From: Paenibacillus xylanilyticus
Lineage (GTDB): Bacteria; Bacillota; Bacilli; Paenibacillales; Paenibacillaceae
DNA length: 64,000 bases
Reading direction: 5' to 3'
Assembly (NCBI RefSeq): GCF_013359935.1
Contig: NZ_JABMCB010000192.1
Location: 434,001 to 498,000, forward strand
Each line of letters starts with the position of its first letter. The stretch's first letter is position 1. Below the pieces are notes generated by a model. The model ran no database searches. It was not told the origin of the DNA and was given only the letters and a program-made list of their open reading frames with translations. A program made the position numbers and the translations under genes. Of this stretch, positions 51,910-60,815 are shown in pieces.

Positions 51910-52842
51910 TTGGTTAAGTACGTGCTGAAAAAACTGCTATTTATGCTGCTATCGCTTTTCATACTCGCATCAGCAACCTTCTTCCTGATGAAGGCCATTC
52001 CGGGTGACCCTTTTACATCCGAGAAAAAAGTATCGCCTGAAATTCGGGCACTACTGGAAGAGAAGTATGGGCTGGACAAACCGATGTATGAACAATACCT
52101 GAAGTATATGGGTGGAATTCTCAAAGGTGATTTTGGTGTTTCAATGAAATATCTGAATCAAGAAGTAACCGACATGATCACTCAAACGTTTACAGCATCT
52201 CTGAAACTCGGGATCTTTGCAATTGTGATCTCAGTAGTCGTTGGGGTTCTGCTAGGACTTATCGCTGCAGTTTACCATCGTAAGCTGATAGATGATGTCA
52301 CGATGATCCTGGCGGTAATTGGTATCGCAGTACCGAGCTTCTTGCTCGCATCCCTGCTTCAATACGTTTTCGCCTTCAAACTGGGCTGGTTTAACGTTAT
52401 GGGATTCGACGGACCGCTTGACTATGTACTTCCGGTTGCGGCATTGTCTGCATCCCCGATTGCCTTTATCGCACGTTTGACGCGTTCCAGCATGCTCGAA
52501 GTGCTGCACGCGGATTACATCAAGACAGCTAAAGCCAAAGGTCTGAAATGGCCTGCAATCATGTTTAAACACGTTATTCGTAACGGTATTCTTCCCGTTG
52601 TAACTTATGTGGGTCCGATGACAGCTAACATCATCACGGGTTCCGTAGTTATTGAGCAAATCTTTAACATCGGGGGAATTGGTAAAGTATTCGTAGAGAG
52701 TATCACGAACCGGGATTATACAATGATCATGGGGATTACGATTTTCTATGGTATCCTCCTGATGTTGGCACGTTTCCTTACAGATATCGCATATGTGCTG
52801 ATTGATCCTAGAATTAAGCTGGAAAGCCGGAAGGGGGCATAA
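51910..52842 (+). CDS. oppB: Oligopeptide ABC transporter permease OppB
   Basis: The product has 310 residues with six membrane segments. The first helix (YVLKKLLFMLLSLFILASATFFLM) and KAIPGDPF are typical of DppB/OppB; the ABC-contact EAA-like loop reads TRSSMLEVLHADYIKTAKAKGLKW. TTG 51910 is chosen because GGAGGT lies nine bases upstream; GTG 51901 directly abuts it. oppC starts two bases after the stop. Confidence 0.94.
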   Translation: MVKYVLKKLLFMLLSLFILASATFFLMKAIPGDPFTSEKKVSPEIRALLEEKYGLDKPMYEQYLKYMGGILKGDFGVSMKYLNQEVTDMITQTFTASLKLGIFAIVISVVVGVLLGLIAAVYHRKLIDDVTMILAVIGIAVPSFLLASLLQYVFAFKLGWFNVMGFDGPLDYVLPVAALSASPIAFIARLTRSSMLEVLHADYIKTAKAKGLKWPAIMFKHVIRNGILPVVTYVGPMTANIITGSVVIEQIFNIGGIGKVFVESITNRDYTMIMGITIFYGILLMLARFLTDIAYVLIDPRIKLESRKGA

Positions 52843-52844
52843 CG

Positions 52845-53771
52845 TTGTCTGGCACGAACAATAACAATAAAGCAACGGCGAACACTGCCCTGGATAGTCA
52901 GGCAGCGGTGAAATCGCAAGAAAGTGTATCGTTATGGAAAGACGCCATGTACAGACTTGCAACCAACAAGGCCGCGATGATCAGTTTGGGCGTTCTGGTT
53001 CTTGTTGTCATTTTCTCTTTGATTGGTCCAACTTCGTTGTTTACAAGTTATAATTATTATTCTAATGATTTGCTTAATGCCAATGCAGCGCCAAGTGCGG
53101 AGCACTGGTTCGGAACGGACGAGCTCGGTCGTGATGTGTGGGTAAGAACCTGGGTAGGTGCACGTGTATCCCTTACTGTAGGTTTGGCTGCTGCCTTGAT
53201 TGACCTTGTCATCGGGGTAATCTACGGAGCGATTATGGGCTTCTACGGCGGACGTGTTGATGGAATCATGAACAAGTTCTCCGAAATCCTTTATTCCCTG
53301 CCGTACATGCTCGTTGTAATCTTGTTGCTGGTTGTTTTGGAACCAAGTCTTACGACCATTATCATTGCCCTTACGATCACAGGCTGGATCAGTATGTCCT
53401 GGATTGTACGTGGTGAGATCATGCAATTGAAAAACAGAGACTTTATTCTTGCTGCACGGTCCATGGGTGCAAGTACAGGACGTCAATTGTTCCGTCACCT
53501 GTTGCCAAATGCAGTAGGACCAATTCTCGTAACGCTGACGTTGTCTATTCCAAATGCCATCTTTGCCGAAGCGTTCCTGAGCTTCCTCGGACTGGGTGTT
53601 TCTGCACCGAAATCTTCCCTGGGTTCTATGATCAATGACGCATTGACAGGCTGGACGCTGTATCCTTGGCGGATGTGGTTCCCTGCAGGTCTGATGGTAC
53701 TCACAATGCTTGCATTCAACTTGCTCGGTGACGGTCTGCGTGATGCACTCGATCCGAAATTGCGTAAATAG
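52845..53771 (+). CDS. oppC: Oligopeptide ABC transporter permease OppC
   Basis: The product has 308 residues; TTG start after AAGGGGG. A polar Asn/Ala-rich N-terminus is followed by the OppC N-domain (SLWKDAMYRLATNKAAMISLGVLVLVVIF), EHWFGTDELGRDVWVR, and the EAA loop RGEIMQLKNRDFILAARSMGAS. Six membrane segments. It pairs with OppB to form the channel. Confidence 0.94.
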   Translation: MSGTNNNNKATANTALDSQAAVKSQESVSLWKDAMYRLATNKAAMISLGVLVLVVIFSLIGPTSLFTSYNYYSNDLLNANAAPSAEHWFGTDELGRDVWVRTWVGARVSLTVGLAAALIDLVIGVIYGAIMGFYGGRVDGIMNKFSEILYSLPYMLVVILLLVVLEPSLTTIIIALTITGWISMSWIVRGEIMQLKNRDFILAARSMGASTGRQLFRHLLPNAVGPILVTLTLSIPNAIFAEAFLSFLGLGVSAPKSSLGSMINDALTGWTLYPWRMWFPAGLMVLTMLAFNLLGDGLRDALDPKLRK

Positions 53772-53788
53772 AAATAGGAGGTGGGATT

Positions 53789-55558
53789 ATGGAGCCAATC
53801 TTAACAGTCAAGGACCTAAGCGTGTCGTTTACAACACGTTCTGGTGAATTTGATGCCGTTAAAAATGTAAGTTTTGAACTTGGCAAAGGAGAGACGCTGG
53901 GGATTGTTGGTGAATCCGGTAGTGGTAAGAGTGTTACCGCCCAAACCATCATGAAGCTGATTCCCTCCCCGCCTTCGAAGGTCAAAAGTGGAGAGATTAC
54001 TTTTCACGGGCAGAGCCTGCTTGGAAAAACAGATAAACAAATGGAAGCCATCCGTGGTAAAGACATCGGGATGATCTTCCAGGATCCAATGACTTCATTG
54101 AATCCTACAATTAAAGTCGGTAAGCAAATTACAGAAGTACTTCGCAAACACCAAAATATGTCCAAAAAAGAAGCTGAGAAGCGTGCTTTGGAAATGTTGG
54201 AGCTCGTGGGTATCAAAAATGCGGCAATTCGCATGAATCACTACCCACACCAATTTTCCGGTGGTATGCGTCAGCGTGCAATGATTGCCATTGCCCTGGC
54301 GTGCCGTCCATCCCTTCTCATTGCGGATGAGCCGACAACAGCACTTGATGTAACCATTCAGGCGCAAATCCTGGATGTCATGAAGGATATGCAGCAAAAG
54401 CTTGGAACATCCATCATGCTCATTACCCATGACCTTGGTGTAGTAGCTGGTATGTGTGACCGCGTTGTTGTTATGAAGGAAGGCGAAGTAGTGGAGACGG
54501 GAACGACAGCTGAAATTTTCAGCAATCCTAAGCATCCATATACAATCAAATTGTTGAACGCCTTGCCTCGTTTGGACGAGCCTAAGAAAGAAAAACCTAC
54601 TCCGGTTGGTATTATCAAAGGTGCCAACAAGCCGCTAGTTGAAGTGAAGAACCTGAAACAATACTTCAATCTGGGTAAAGGTAACATTCTCAAAGCGGTT
54701 AATGATGTCAGCTTTGATATTTTTGAAGGCGAAACCCTTGGAGTTGTAGGGGAATCCGGATGTGGAAAATCCACAACGGGACGTACAATTCTTCGCCTTT
54801 ATGAGCCAACAGGCGGAAATGTTAACTTTAACGGAACAGATATCTATAAGCTGTCTCCGCGCAAAATGAAAGAAATGCGCAAAGATATGCAAATGATTTT
54901 CCAGGATCCATATGCATCGCTGAATCCACGTTTCAACGTTATGGATATTATCGGCGAATCGCTTGATATCCACGGCCTGGCTTCCAGCGGTAAAGAGCGG
55001 AAGAGACGTGTAGAGGAATTGCTGGATCTCGTAGGTTTGAATCCAAGCCATGCGCTCCGTTATCCGCATGAATTCTCTGGTGGTCAAAGACAACGGATCG
55101 GTATTGCACGTGCGCTGGCAGTTGACCCTAAATTCATCATTTGTGATGAGCCTTTGTCAGCACTCGATGTATCCATCCAAGCCCAAGTAGTTAAGTTGCT
55201 TGAAGAGCTGCAGCAGCGTCTTGGTTTGACTTACCTCTTCATCGCGCATGACTTGTCCATGGTTAAGCATATCAGTGACCGTGTTGCGGTTATGTACATG
55301 GGTAAAGTAGTGGAGCTGGCTGAGAGTGAGGAGTTGTATTCCAACCCGGTTCACCCTTATACCAAAACATTGCTTTCTGCGATTCCCGTACCTGATCCGG
55401 AAGTGGAAGCAAACAAACGCCGCATTTTGCTGCCGGATGAACAGTCTGGTCCAATCCAAAATGCAGGCAGTGGTCCTGTAAACGATCCTTATAACCTGGA
55501 GAATGCTCAATTGATTGAGATTTCCAAAGGTCACTGGGTTTCAGAACCTTACGTATAA
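53789..55558 (+). CDS. Fused OppD-OppF dual ATPase
   Basis: The product has 589 residues with two complete ABC ATPase domains in one chain. First (~1-265): Walker A GESGSGKS, signature FSGGMRQRA, Walker B LLIADEPTTALD. Second (~285-535): GESGCGKS, FSGGQRQRIGIARAL, IICDEPLSALD. The joining stretch (~265-285, DEPKKEKPTPVG) is short. Each half carries the oligopeptide-type C-extension (NPKHPYT, NPVHPYT). The Cys-rich motif at the end of many OppD/OppF proteins is missing in the second half. In B. subtilis the two ATPases are separate genes. It is the last gene of the opp operon, with GGAGGTGG before ATG. Confidence 0.93.
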   Translation: MEPILTVKDLSVSFTTRSGEFDAVKNVSFELGKGETLGIVGESGSGKSVTAQTIMKLIPSPPSKVKSGEITFHGQSLLGKTDKQMEAIRGKDIGMIFQDPMTSLNPTIKVGKQITEVLRKHQNMSKKEAEKRALEMLELVGIKNAAIRMNHYPHQFSGGMRQRAMIAIALACRPSLLIADEPTTALDVTIQAQILDVMKDMQQKLGTSIMLITHDLGVVAGMCDRVVVMKEGEVVETGTTAEIFSNPKHPYTIKLLNALPRLDEPKKEKPTPVGIIKGANKPLVEVKNLKQYFNLGKGNILKAVNDVSFDIFEGETLGVVGESGCGKSTTGRTILRLYEPTGGNVNFNGTDIYKLSPRKMKEMRKDMQMIFQDPYASLNPRFNVMDIIGESLDIHGLASSGKERKRRVEELLDLVGLNPSHALRYPHEFSGGQRQRIGIARALAVDPKFIICDEPLSALDVSIQAQVVKLLEELQQRLGLTYLFIAHDLSMVKHISDRVAVMYMGKVVELAESEELYSNPVHPYTKTLLSAIPVPDPEVEANKRRILLPDEQSGPIQNAGSGPVNDPYNLENAQLIEISKGHWVSEPYV

Positions 55559-55594
55559 GAGATTATTACACCGCTTGAACTCATTTATGTTATC

Positions 55595-55626
55595 AAACCG
55601 TCGGCTTGTCCGGCGGTTTTTGTTTT
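55595..55626 (+). terminator. Terminator of the opp operon
   Basis: AAACCGTCGG-CTTGT-CCGGCGGTTT followed by T's; one G-T pair in the stem. Confidence 0.88.
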
Positions 55627-55641
55627 TTCAATTACTTTCTT

Positions 55642-55671
55642 TTGACGAAGAGGCCTGTAATTCGGTACAAT
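55642..55671 (+). promoter_or_regulatory. SigA-type promoter of bshC
   Basis: TTGACG (55642-55647), 18 bases, TACAAT (55666-55671), with the start expected ~33 bases before the bshC ATG. Confidence 0.7.
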
Positions 55672-55710
55672 CAAGAAAGGCTCTTTGAAGCAGAATAGGA
55701 GGCAGACCTC

Positions 55711-57342
55711 ATGAAGGCTATTACCGAGGCACTCCGCAGTGGAACGCAACTTGCAGAAGATTATATCTGCTCACGTGATGCTGCGCGGGGCCTTTACGAG
55801 TATGACATTCACTGGGAGTCTGGACTTCATGCGCGTGCCGAATGGTTGAATCAATCGGAGAACACACGTGTGAACCGCCAGAACCTGGTAGAGTATTTAC
55901 GCATATATAACAAACGTTTGAATGATCACGAAGCTGTACATCACTCCATCTCCCGTCTGGCTGAGGAAGGTACGTTTGTGGTTACGGGGGGACAGCAGAG
56001 CGGATTGCTTACAGGTCCGCTATTCGTTATCTACAAAGCTGCGAGCGTGGTTGCAGCTGCCCGTGAAGCGGAGGCCACACTTCAGCGTCCGGTAGTTCCT
56101 GTATTTTGGATCGCTGGCGAAGATCATGACTGGGACGAAGTGAACCACACCTATCTGCCTGATCGCAATGGAGAAATGACCAAAGTCAAGCTGCATGGTC
56201 GATTTGATGGCCGGAATTCGGTGAGTGGTGTCGAAATTGCAGTGGAACAGTGGATGAACGTACTTGAGCAGGTGGAGCACCTGCTGCCGGATACTGTACA
56301 TAAACCTGGATTAATGGAGATGCTCAATCGTATCCATCAATCCAGCTCGAATCTTAGTGATGCGTTTGCCAGAATGTTGTCAGCTTTGTTCGGCAATAGC
56401 GGACTTGTCCTTATGGATGCGGCAGATCCCGGATTACGCGAACTGGAACAGCCTGTATTTGAAAGATTGATTCGTGAGAACACCTCGTTGCGCGAAGCTT
56501 ATTTGCAAGGGGCAAGCATGGTGCAGGAGTCGGGGTACTCCATGCCGGCCGAGGTTGCTGAAGACGGAGCAAATCTGTTTTATATTCACGATGGGGCTCG
56601 TTTGCTTTTATTCCTAAAAGATGGTTTGTATACGGACCGAAAAGGATTAGTGTCTTTTACGGAAGAACGACTACTTCAGGAGCTTGGAGAACATCCCGAG
56701 CGTTTCAGTAATAATGTATTAACCCGTCCGCTAATGCAGGATTCCGTACTACCTGTAGCTGCGGTAATTCTGGGACAGGGTGAGATTGCATACTGGGGAT
56801 TAACCAGAACTGCATTTCGCCAGTTTGGTCTGCAAATGCCCATCTTGCTACCACGGTTGTCTTATACCATCCTGGAAGATGTACATCACAAACATATGAA
56901 TCAGTACGAGCTCTCTTTTCAAGATGTGCAATACCGTATGGAAGAAAAAAGAGAGCAGTGGCTCGCTGGACAGGAAACATTCCAAGTCAAGGAACAATTT
57001 GAACAGGTCCAGCAAACATTTGCTGAGCTCTATCGCCCATTGCTCGATCAACTTGCGCAAATTCACGCCGGACTTGATCGGATCGGAGAGACGAATCTGA
57101 GGAAGATTAATGAACAGATTCAATATCTCGAAAAGCAAACACAGAAAGCGATCATGGACAAACATGAGGTCGGACTGAGACATTGGAATGGCATACAGAA
57201 TTCTCTCTTTCCTATGAATAAACCACAGGAACGAGTGCACAATGCGCTCTTCTATTTGAACCGTTATGGAACAAAGTGGATTGAGGAACTGATTGAGAAC
57301 GGACGTGAATTCCGTGGGCAACATCAAGTGATTACGTTATAA
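55711..57342 (+). CDS. bshC: Putative cysteine ligase BshC (bacillithiol synthesis)
   Basis: The product has 543 residues. It adds cysteine to GlcN-malate in the last step of bacillithiol synthesis. Nucleotidyltransferase-like core: FVVTGGQQSGLLTGPLFVIYKAASVVAAA, PVFWIAGEDHDWDEVNHTYLPD and VLPVAAVILGQGEIAYWGLTRTAF. A C-terminal coiled coil (~400-490) mediates dimerisation in the known structure. AGGAGGCAG precedes the ATG. It sits between DUF3397/opp and mraZ, as B. subtilis bshC (yllA) sits before mraZ. Confidence 0.95.
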   Translation: MKAITEALRSGTQLAEDYICSRDAARGLYEYDIHWESGLHARAEWLNQSENTRVNRQNLVEYLRIYNKRLNDHEAVHHSISRLAEEGTFVVTGGQQSGLLTGPLFVIYKAASVVAAAREAEATLQRPVVPVFWIAGEDHDWDEVNHTYLPDRNGEMTKVKLHGRFDGRNSVSGVEIAVEQWMNVLEQVEHLLPDTVHKPGLMEMLNRIHQSSSNLSDAFARMLSALFGNSGLVLMDAADPGLRELEQPVFERLIRENTSLREAYLQGASMVQESGYSMPAEVAEDGANLFYIHDGARLLLFLKDGLYTDRKGLVSFTEERLLQELGEHPERFSNNVLTRPLMQDSVLPVAAVILGQGEIAYWGLTRTAFRQFGLQMPILLPRLSYTILEDVHHKHMNQYELSFQDVQYRMEEKREQWLAGQETFQVKEQFEQVQQTFAELYRPLLDQLAQIHAGLDRIGETNLRKINEQIQYLEKQTQKAIMDKHEVGLRHWNGIQNSLFPMNKPQERVHNALFYLNRYGTKWIEELIENGREFRGQHQVITL

Positions 57343-57401
57343 CCATGTGCTTAGCAGAAGACCTTTATAATAGAAGAAACAGATAAACGAGGAGGATGTG
57401 C

Positions 57402-58667
57402 ATGACTACATCTGCATTGCAAAACAGTATTGTCAAGGATATGGGACTTGCTTCTGAAGGTCATCTGAAAATTGATTGGGTTGAGGCACATATGCCGGTG
57501 TTGAACCGGATTCGCCGCCAATTTGAACAGGATCTGCCTTTCAAAGGTTTAAAGGTTGCCATTTGCCTTCACCTTGAAGCCAAAACAGCTTACCTGGCCA
57601 AAGTTATTCAGGCTGGGGGTGCAGAAGTTACCATTACACACAGTAACCCATTGTCGACCCAGGATGATGTATGTGCGGCTCTTGTGGAAGATGGAGTTAC
57701 CGTTTATGCCAAATACAATCCGGGGCCTGAAGAGTTCAAACAGCTGCAGCTTCGTGCACTGGAAGTTAAACCTGATCTGATCATTGATGACGGTGGTGAT
57801 TTCGCTACCATTATTGCCTCTGAACGTCCTGACCTTGCTGCTACCATTCGTGGAGGCGCAGAGGAAACGACAACAGGGATTATCCGTCTGAAAGCATTGG
57901 CGAAAGAAGGACAACTGCAATTCCCGATGGTGGCAGTTAATGACGCTTATTGCAAATACCTGTTCGACAACCGTTACGGTACAGGGCAATCTGCTTTTGA
58001 TGGCATCATCCGTACAACCAATCTGGTTGTAGCCGGAAAGAATGTAGTTGTAGCGGGTTACGGCTGGTGTGGCAAAGGCGTGGCGATGCGCGCCAAAGGG
58101 CTCGGAGCAAATGTAATCGTAACAGAAATTGATCCAATCAAAGCAGTAGAGGCACATATGGACGGTTTCCGCGTAATGACTATGGTGGAAGCAGCCAAAC
58201 TGGGAGATTTCTTTATCGCTGTTACCGGCAATAAGGATGTAATCACGGGTGAACACTATGATGTGATGAAAGATGGAGCGATCCTGAGCAATGCGGGTCA
58301 TTTTGATGTGGAAGTTAATAAACCTGAACTTGCCAAACGGTCAGAATCGATTCGTACGGTGCGTCGCAACATTGAGGAATATCGTTTCAAGGATGGACGC
58401 AAAATGTACCTTCTGGCAGAAGGTCGTCTTGTGAATCTGGGTGCAGCTGACGGCCATCCTGCTGAGATCATGGACACGACATTTGCATTGCAGGCTTTGG
58501 GTCTGCGCTATGTGAGCGAGAACTATGCTGCATTGGGTAAGACGGTTGTTAATGTACCTTATGAGATCGACCAACAGGTGGCCAGCTACAAACTGGAAAG
58601 CCTGGATATTTCGATTGATTCCCTGTCAGCCGAGCAAGAAAAATATTTGGATAGCTGGAGATTTTAG
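57402..58667 (+). CDS. ahcY: S-adenosylhomocysteine hydrolase
   Basis: The product has 421 residues. It splits SAH to adenosine and homocysteine. Motifs: ICLHLEAKTAYLAKVI, IIDDGGDFATII, GGAEETTTGIIRL, NDAYCKYLFDNRYGTGQS and the NAD-binding VVAGYGWCGKGVAMRAKGLGA; AILSNAGHFDVEV and DGHPAEIMDTTFALQA are also present. The length corresponds to the short form common in archaea and Thermotoga, lacking the ~40-residue insert of eukaryotic and many proteobacterial enzymes. ATG 57402 is chosen since GGAGG directly abuts ATG 57396. Many Bacillales instead use Pfs/LuxS, so the gene is notable here. Confidence 0.95.
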   Translation: MTTSALQNSIVKDMGLASEGHLKIDWVEAHMPVLNRIRRQFEQDLPFKGLKVAICLHLEAKTAYLAKVIQAGGAEVTITHSNPLSTQDDVCAALVEDGVTVYAKYNPGPEEFKQLQLRALEVKPDLIIDDGGDFATIIASERPDLAATIRGGAEETTTGIIRLKALAKEGQLQFPMVAVNDAYCKYLFDNRYGTGQSAFDGIIRTTNLVVAGKNVVVAGYGWCGKGVAMRAKGLGANVIVTEIDPIKAVEAHMDGFRVMTMVEAAKLGDFFIAVTGNKDVITGEHYDVMKDGAILSNAGHFDVEVNKPELAKRSESIRTVRRNIEEYRFKDGRKMYLLAEGRLVNLGAADGHPAEIMDTTFALQALGLRYVSENYAALGKTVVNVPYEIDQQVASYKLESLDISIDSLSAEQEKYLDSWRF

Positions 58668-58773
58668 TGTGATCCAATAATTACAAGCTGATGAACTGAG
58701 TCAAAGGGTATAGAATAGTGTATTGATGATATGGCTCATATGCGGTTGTATGTAGGATAACCATTACTGGGGA

Positions 58774-58814
58774 AACGCCTTTGATCCTGAGCGACAGGAT
58801 CAAAGGCGTTTTTT
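58774..58814 (+). terminator. Terminator of ahcY
   Basis: AACGCCTTTGATCCTG (58774-58789) and CAGGATCAAAGGCGTT (58795-58810) make a perfect 16-bp stem with a 5-base loop, then T's. Confidence 0.95.
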
Positions 58815-58888
58815 GATGCTGCAGAATGAAAAAAAATCAAACTAGCAAGAAGGGTTTTGATTTTTTAGTGCGAATCTATTATGCTTAG

Positions 58889-58928
58889 GTGGTGGAAAGT
58901 GGGGCAAAGTGGGAGAAACGGGTGAGGA
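58889..58928 (+). promoter_or_regulatory. Four 10-bp repeats: MraZ operator
   Basis: Four tandem 10-base units end 12 bases before the mraZ start: GTGGTGGAAA, GTGGGGCAAA, GTGGGAGAAA, CGGGTGAGGA. The GTGGG cores recur at exact 10-base steps. MraZ is known to bind TGGG/AAAGTG-type repeats spaced by one helical turn before its own operon. A -10 hexamer TATTAT (58877-58882) puts transcription start about at the first repeat, so MraZ binding would block the promoter. A good -35 is not visible. Confidence 0.8.
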
Positions 58929-58940
58929 GTGAGTGGGCCA

Positions 58941-59378
58941 ATGTTTATGGGGGAGTTCCAACATAGCATTGATGACAAGGGTCGGGTTATTATTCCGGCC
59001 AAATTCCGCGAATCTCTTGGACCCTCTTTCGTTGTCACACGGGGTTTGGACCAGTGTCTTTTCGTGTACCCCATGGAGGAGTGGGGGGTCATGGAACAGA
59101 AGCTCAAAGCACTGCCTTTGATGAAGTCGGATGCACGTGCGTTTACCCGCTTTTTTTTCTCGGGTGCTACCGAATGTGAATTGGACAAACAGGGCAGGGT
59201 AAATTTGCCGGGCAATTTACGGGAGTATGCCAAACTGGACAAGGATTGTGTTGTTCTTGGCGTATCGAACCGGGTGGAGATCTGGAGCAAAGGCATATGG
59301 GAGAGTTATTTCAATCAATCCGAGGAAGCATTCAACGACATTGCCGAAAAGCTGGTCGATTTTAATTTTGATTTATAA
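58941..59378 (+). CDS. mraZ: Transcriptional regulator MraZ
   Basis: The product has 145 residues with two AbrB-like SpoVT-type halves, each with the DKQGR/DDKGR motif: HSIDDKGRVIIPAKFRE and CELDKQGRVNLPGNLRE. It forms a ring and represses the division and cell-wall cluster. ATG 58941 (MFMGEFQHSID) matches the B. subtilis start; GAGGAG lies 11 bases upstream, and GTG 58929 directly abuts it. Four 10-bp repeats immediately upstream indicate autoregulation. rsmH follows after 18 bases. Confidence 0.96.
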   Translation: MFMGEFQHSIDDKGRVIIPAKFRESLGPSFVVTRGLDQCLFVYPMEEWGVMEQKLKALPLMKSDARAFTRFFFSGATECELDKQGRVNLPGNLREYAKLDKDCVVLGVSNRVEIWSKGIWESYFNQSEEAFNDIAEKLVDFNFDL

Positions 59379-59396
59379 AGTCAGGAGGGGTGCAGG

Positions 59397-60347
59397 TTGT
59401 TTCACCACATAACCGTACTCAAAGAAGAGGCAACAGAGGGATTAAACATCAAGCAGGACGGTATATACGTGGACTGCACTTTAGGTGGAGGAGGACATAG
59501 TTCCGTCATTGCTTCCAAGCTCGGTCCAGGGGGAAGGCTTATCGCACTGGATCAGGATGATTGGGCTTTGGATAATGCACGTGAAAAGCTTGCTTCATAT
59601 GGAGATCGTGTCACGCTGGTTAAAACGAATTTCCGCGATTTGGAACAGGTATTGAAAGAACTAAATGTTCCAATGAAGGACGGCGTGCCACAAGTGGATG
59701 GCATTTTGTATGATTTGGGCGTGTCATCACCTCAATTCGATGAAGGAGAACGTGGGTTTAGTTACAATCACGATGCTCCGCTGGACATGAGGATGGATCA
59801 GGATGCATTCCTTACAGCCAAAGAAATTGTCAACGAATGGCCTGAAGAGGAGATTGCCCGGATTCTATACCGTTACGGTGAAGAGAAATTTTCAAGACGA
59901 ATTGCGCGTGTCATTGTGGAGAAACGAAGCCAATCTGTCATTGAGACCACAGGAGAGCTAGTGGAGTTAATCAAGGAAGGCATCCCGGCAGCTGCTCGCC
60001 GAACAGGTGGCCATCCTGCGAAACGCAGCTTCCAGGCTTTGCGGATTGCAGTAAATGATGAGCTGGGTGCGTTCGAGGAAGGATTGCATCAGGCGGTTCG
60101 GTGCCTGGCACCAGGTGGACGTGTATCTGTTATTACCTTTCACTCGCTTGAGGATCGGATTTGTAAACAAATATTCAGCAGTTATCTGGAGAAGTGTACA
60201 TGCCCCCCTGATTTTCCGTTATGTGTGTGCGGCGGTAAGGGCATATTGCGTTTAGTCAACAGGAAGCCGCTGATTCCAACGGAAACAGAGCTGGCCGAGA
60301 ACTCCCGTGCACGTTCAGCGAAGCTGCGCGTAGCCGAGAAACTGTAA
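59397..60347 (+). CDS. rsmH: 16S rRNA (cytosine1402-N4)-methyltransferase
   Basis: The product has 316 residues; TTG start after AGGAGGGG. SAM site YVDCTLGGGGHSSVIASKL and LIALDQDDWAL, DGILYDLGVSSPQFDEGERGFSY, and the inserted domain with HPAKRSFQALRIAVNDELGAFE. VSVITFHSLEDRICKQIF closes the active site. It methylates N4 of C1402 in the ribosomal P site. Second gene of the cluster, formerly mraW. CTCPPDFPLCVCG near the C-terminus is usual. Confidence 0.97.
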   Translation: MFHHITVLKEEATEGLNIKQDGIYVDCTLGGGGHSSVIASKLGPGGRLIALDQDDWALDNAREKLASYGDRVTLVKTNFRDLEQVLKELNVPMKDGVPQVDGILYDLGVSSPQFDEGERGFSYNHDAPLDMRMDQDAFLTAKEIVNEWPEEEIARILYRYGEEKFSRRIARVIVEKRSQSVIETTGELVELIKEGIPAAARRTGGHPAKRSFQALRIAVNDELGAFEEGLHQAVRCLAPGGRVSVITFHSLEDRICKQIFSSYLEKCTCPPDFPLCVCGGKGILRLVNRKPLIPTETELAENSRARSAKLRVAEKL

Positions 60348-60374
60348 TCCAAGAGCGAAGGAGAGAGCCTTTGT

Positions 60375-60803
60375 ATGGCATATACACGTGGTAACCTTGC
60401 AGTAAAAGAAAAAGCAACCCAGGAACGTGTGACACAGCAGCGTTACAAGGAAACCACCAAAGTGGTTACTCGTCGTACCGGTCTTCCGGCACGCGAGAAG
60501 TTTCTGTATCTGATGACATTAATGATCTGTATTGTTATTGGTGGTGCACTGATGTGGCGTTATGCTCACATCTATGATCTGAACAAGCAGGCTCAAGTAA
60601 CGCTCTCCGAAATGAGAGAAGCCGAGAAAACTATTGCAGATCTGCAAGTGGAAAAAGAGAAGCTGAACAATCTGGTCATCGAAAATGCACGTGAACTGGG
60701 CTATGTGGAGGCATCCGACAAGGATGTAATTTATGTGCCTCGTTCAACAAGTGCAACAAGCTCGCAGGATACAGAGTCGTCTTCGGATACAGCAAGTAAG
60801 TAA
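60375..60803 (+). CDS. ftsL: Cell division protein FtsL
   Basis: The product has 142 residues with FtsL architecture: a basic cytoplasmic N-terminus (~1-45), one membrane helix (FLYLMTLMICIVIGGALMW), and a heptad-patterned extracellular part (KQAQVTLSEMREAEKTIADLQVEKEKL) that zips with DivIC, ending ARELGYVEASDKDVIYV. A Ser/Thr/Asp-rich tail follows. Sequence identity in this family is low, so the call rests on topology and on the place between rsmH and pbpB. Confidence 0.88.
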   Translation: MAYTRGNLAVKEKATQERVTQQRYKETTKVVTRRTGLPAREKFLYLMTLMICIVIGGALMWRYAHIYDLNKQAQVTLSEMREAEKTIADLQVEKEKLNNLVIENARELGYVEASDKDVIYVPRSTSATSSQDTESSSDTASK

Positions 60804-60815
60804 AGAGGTGTACCG

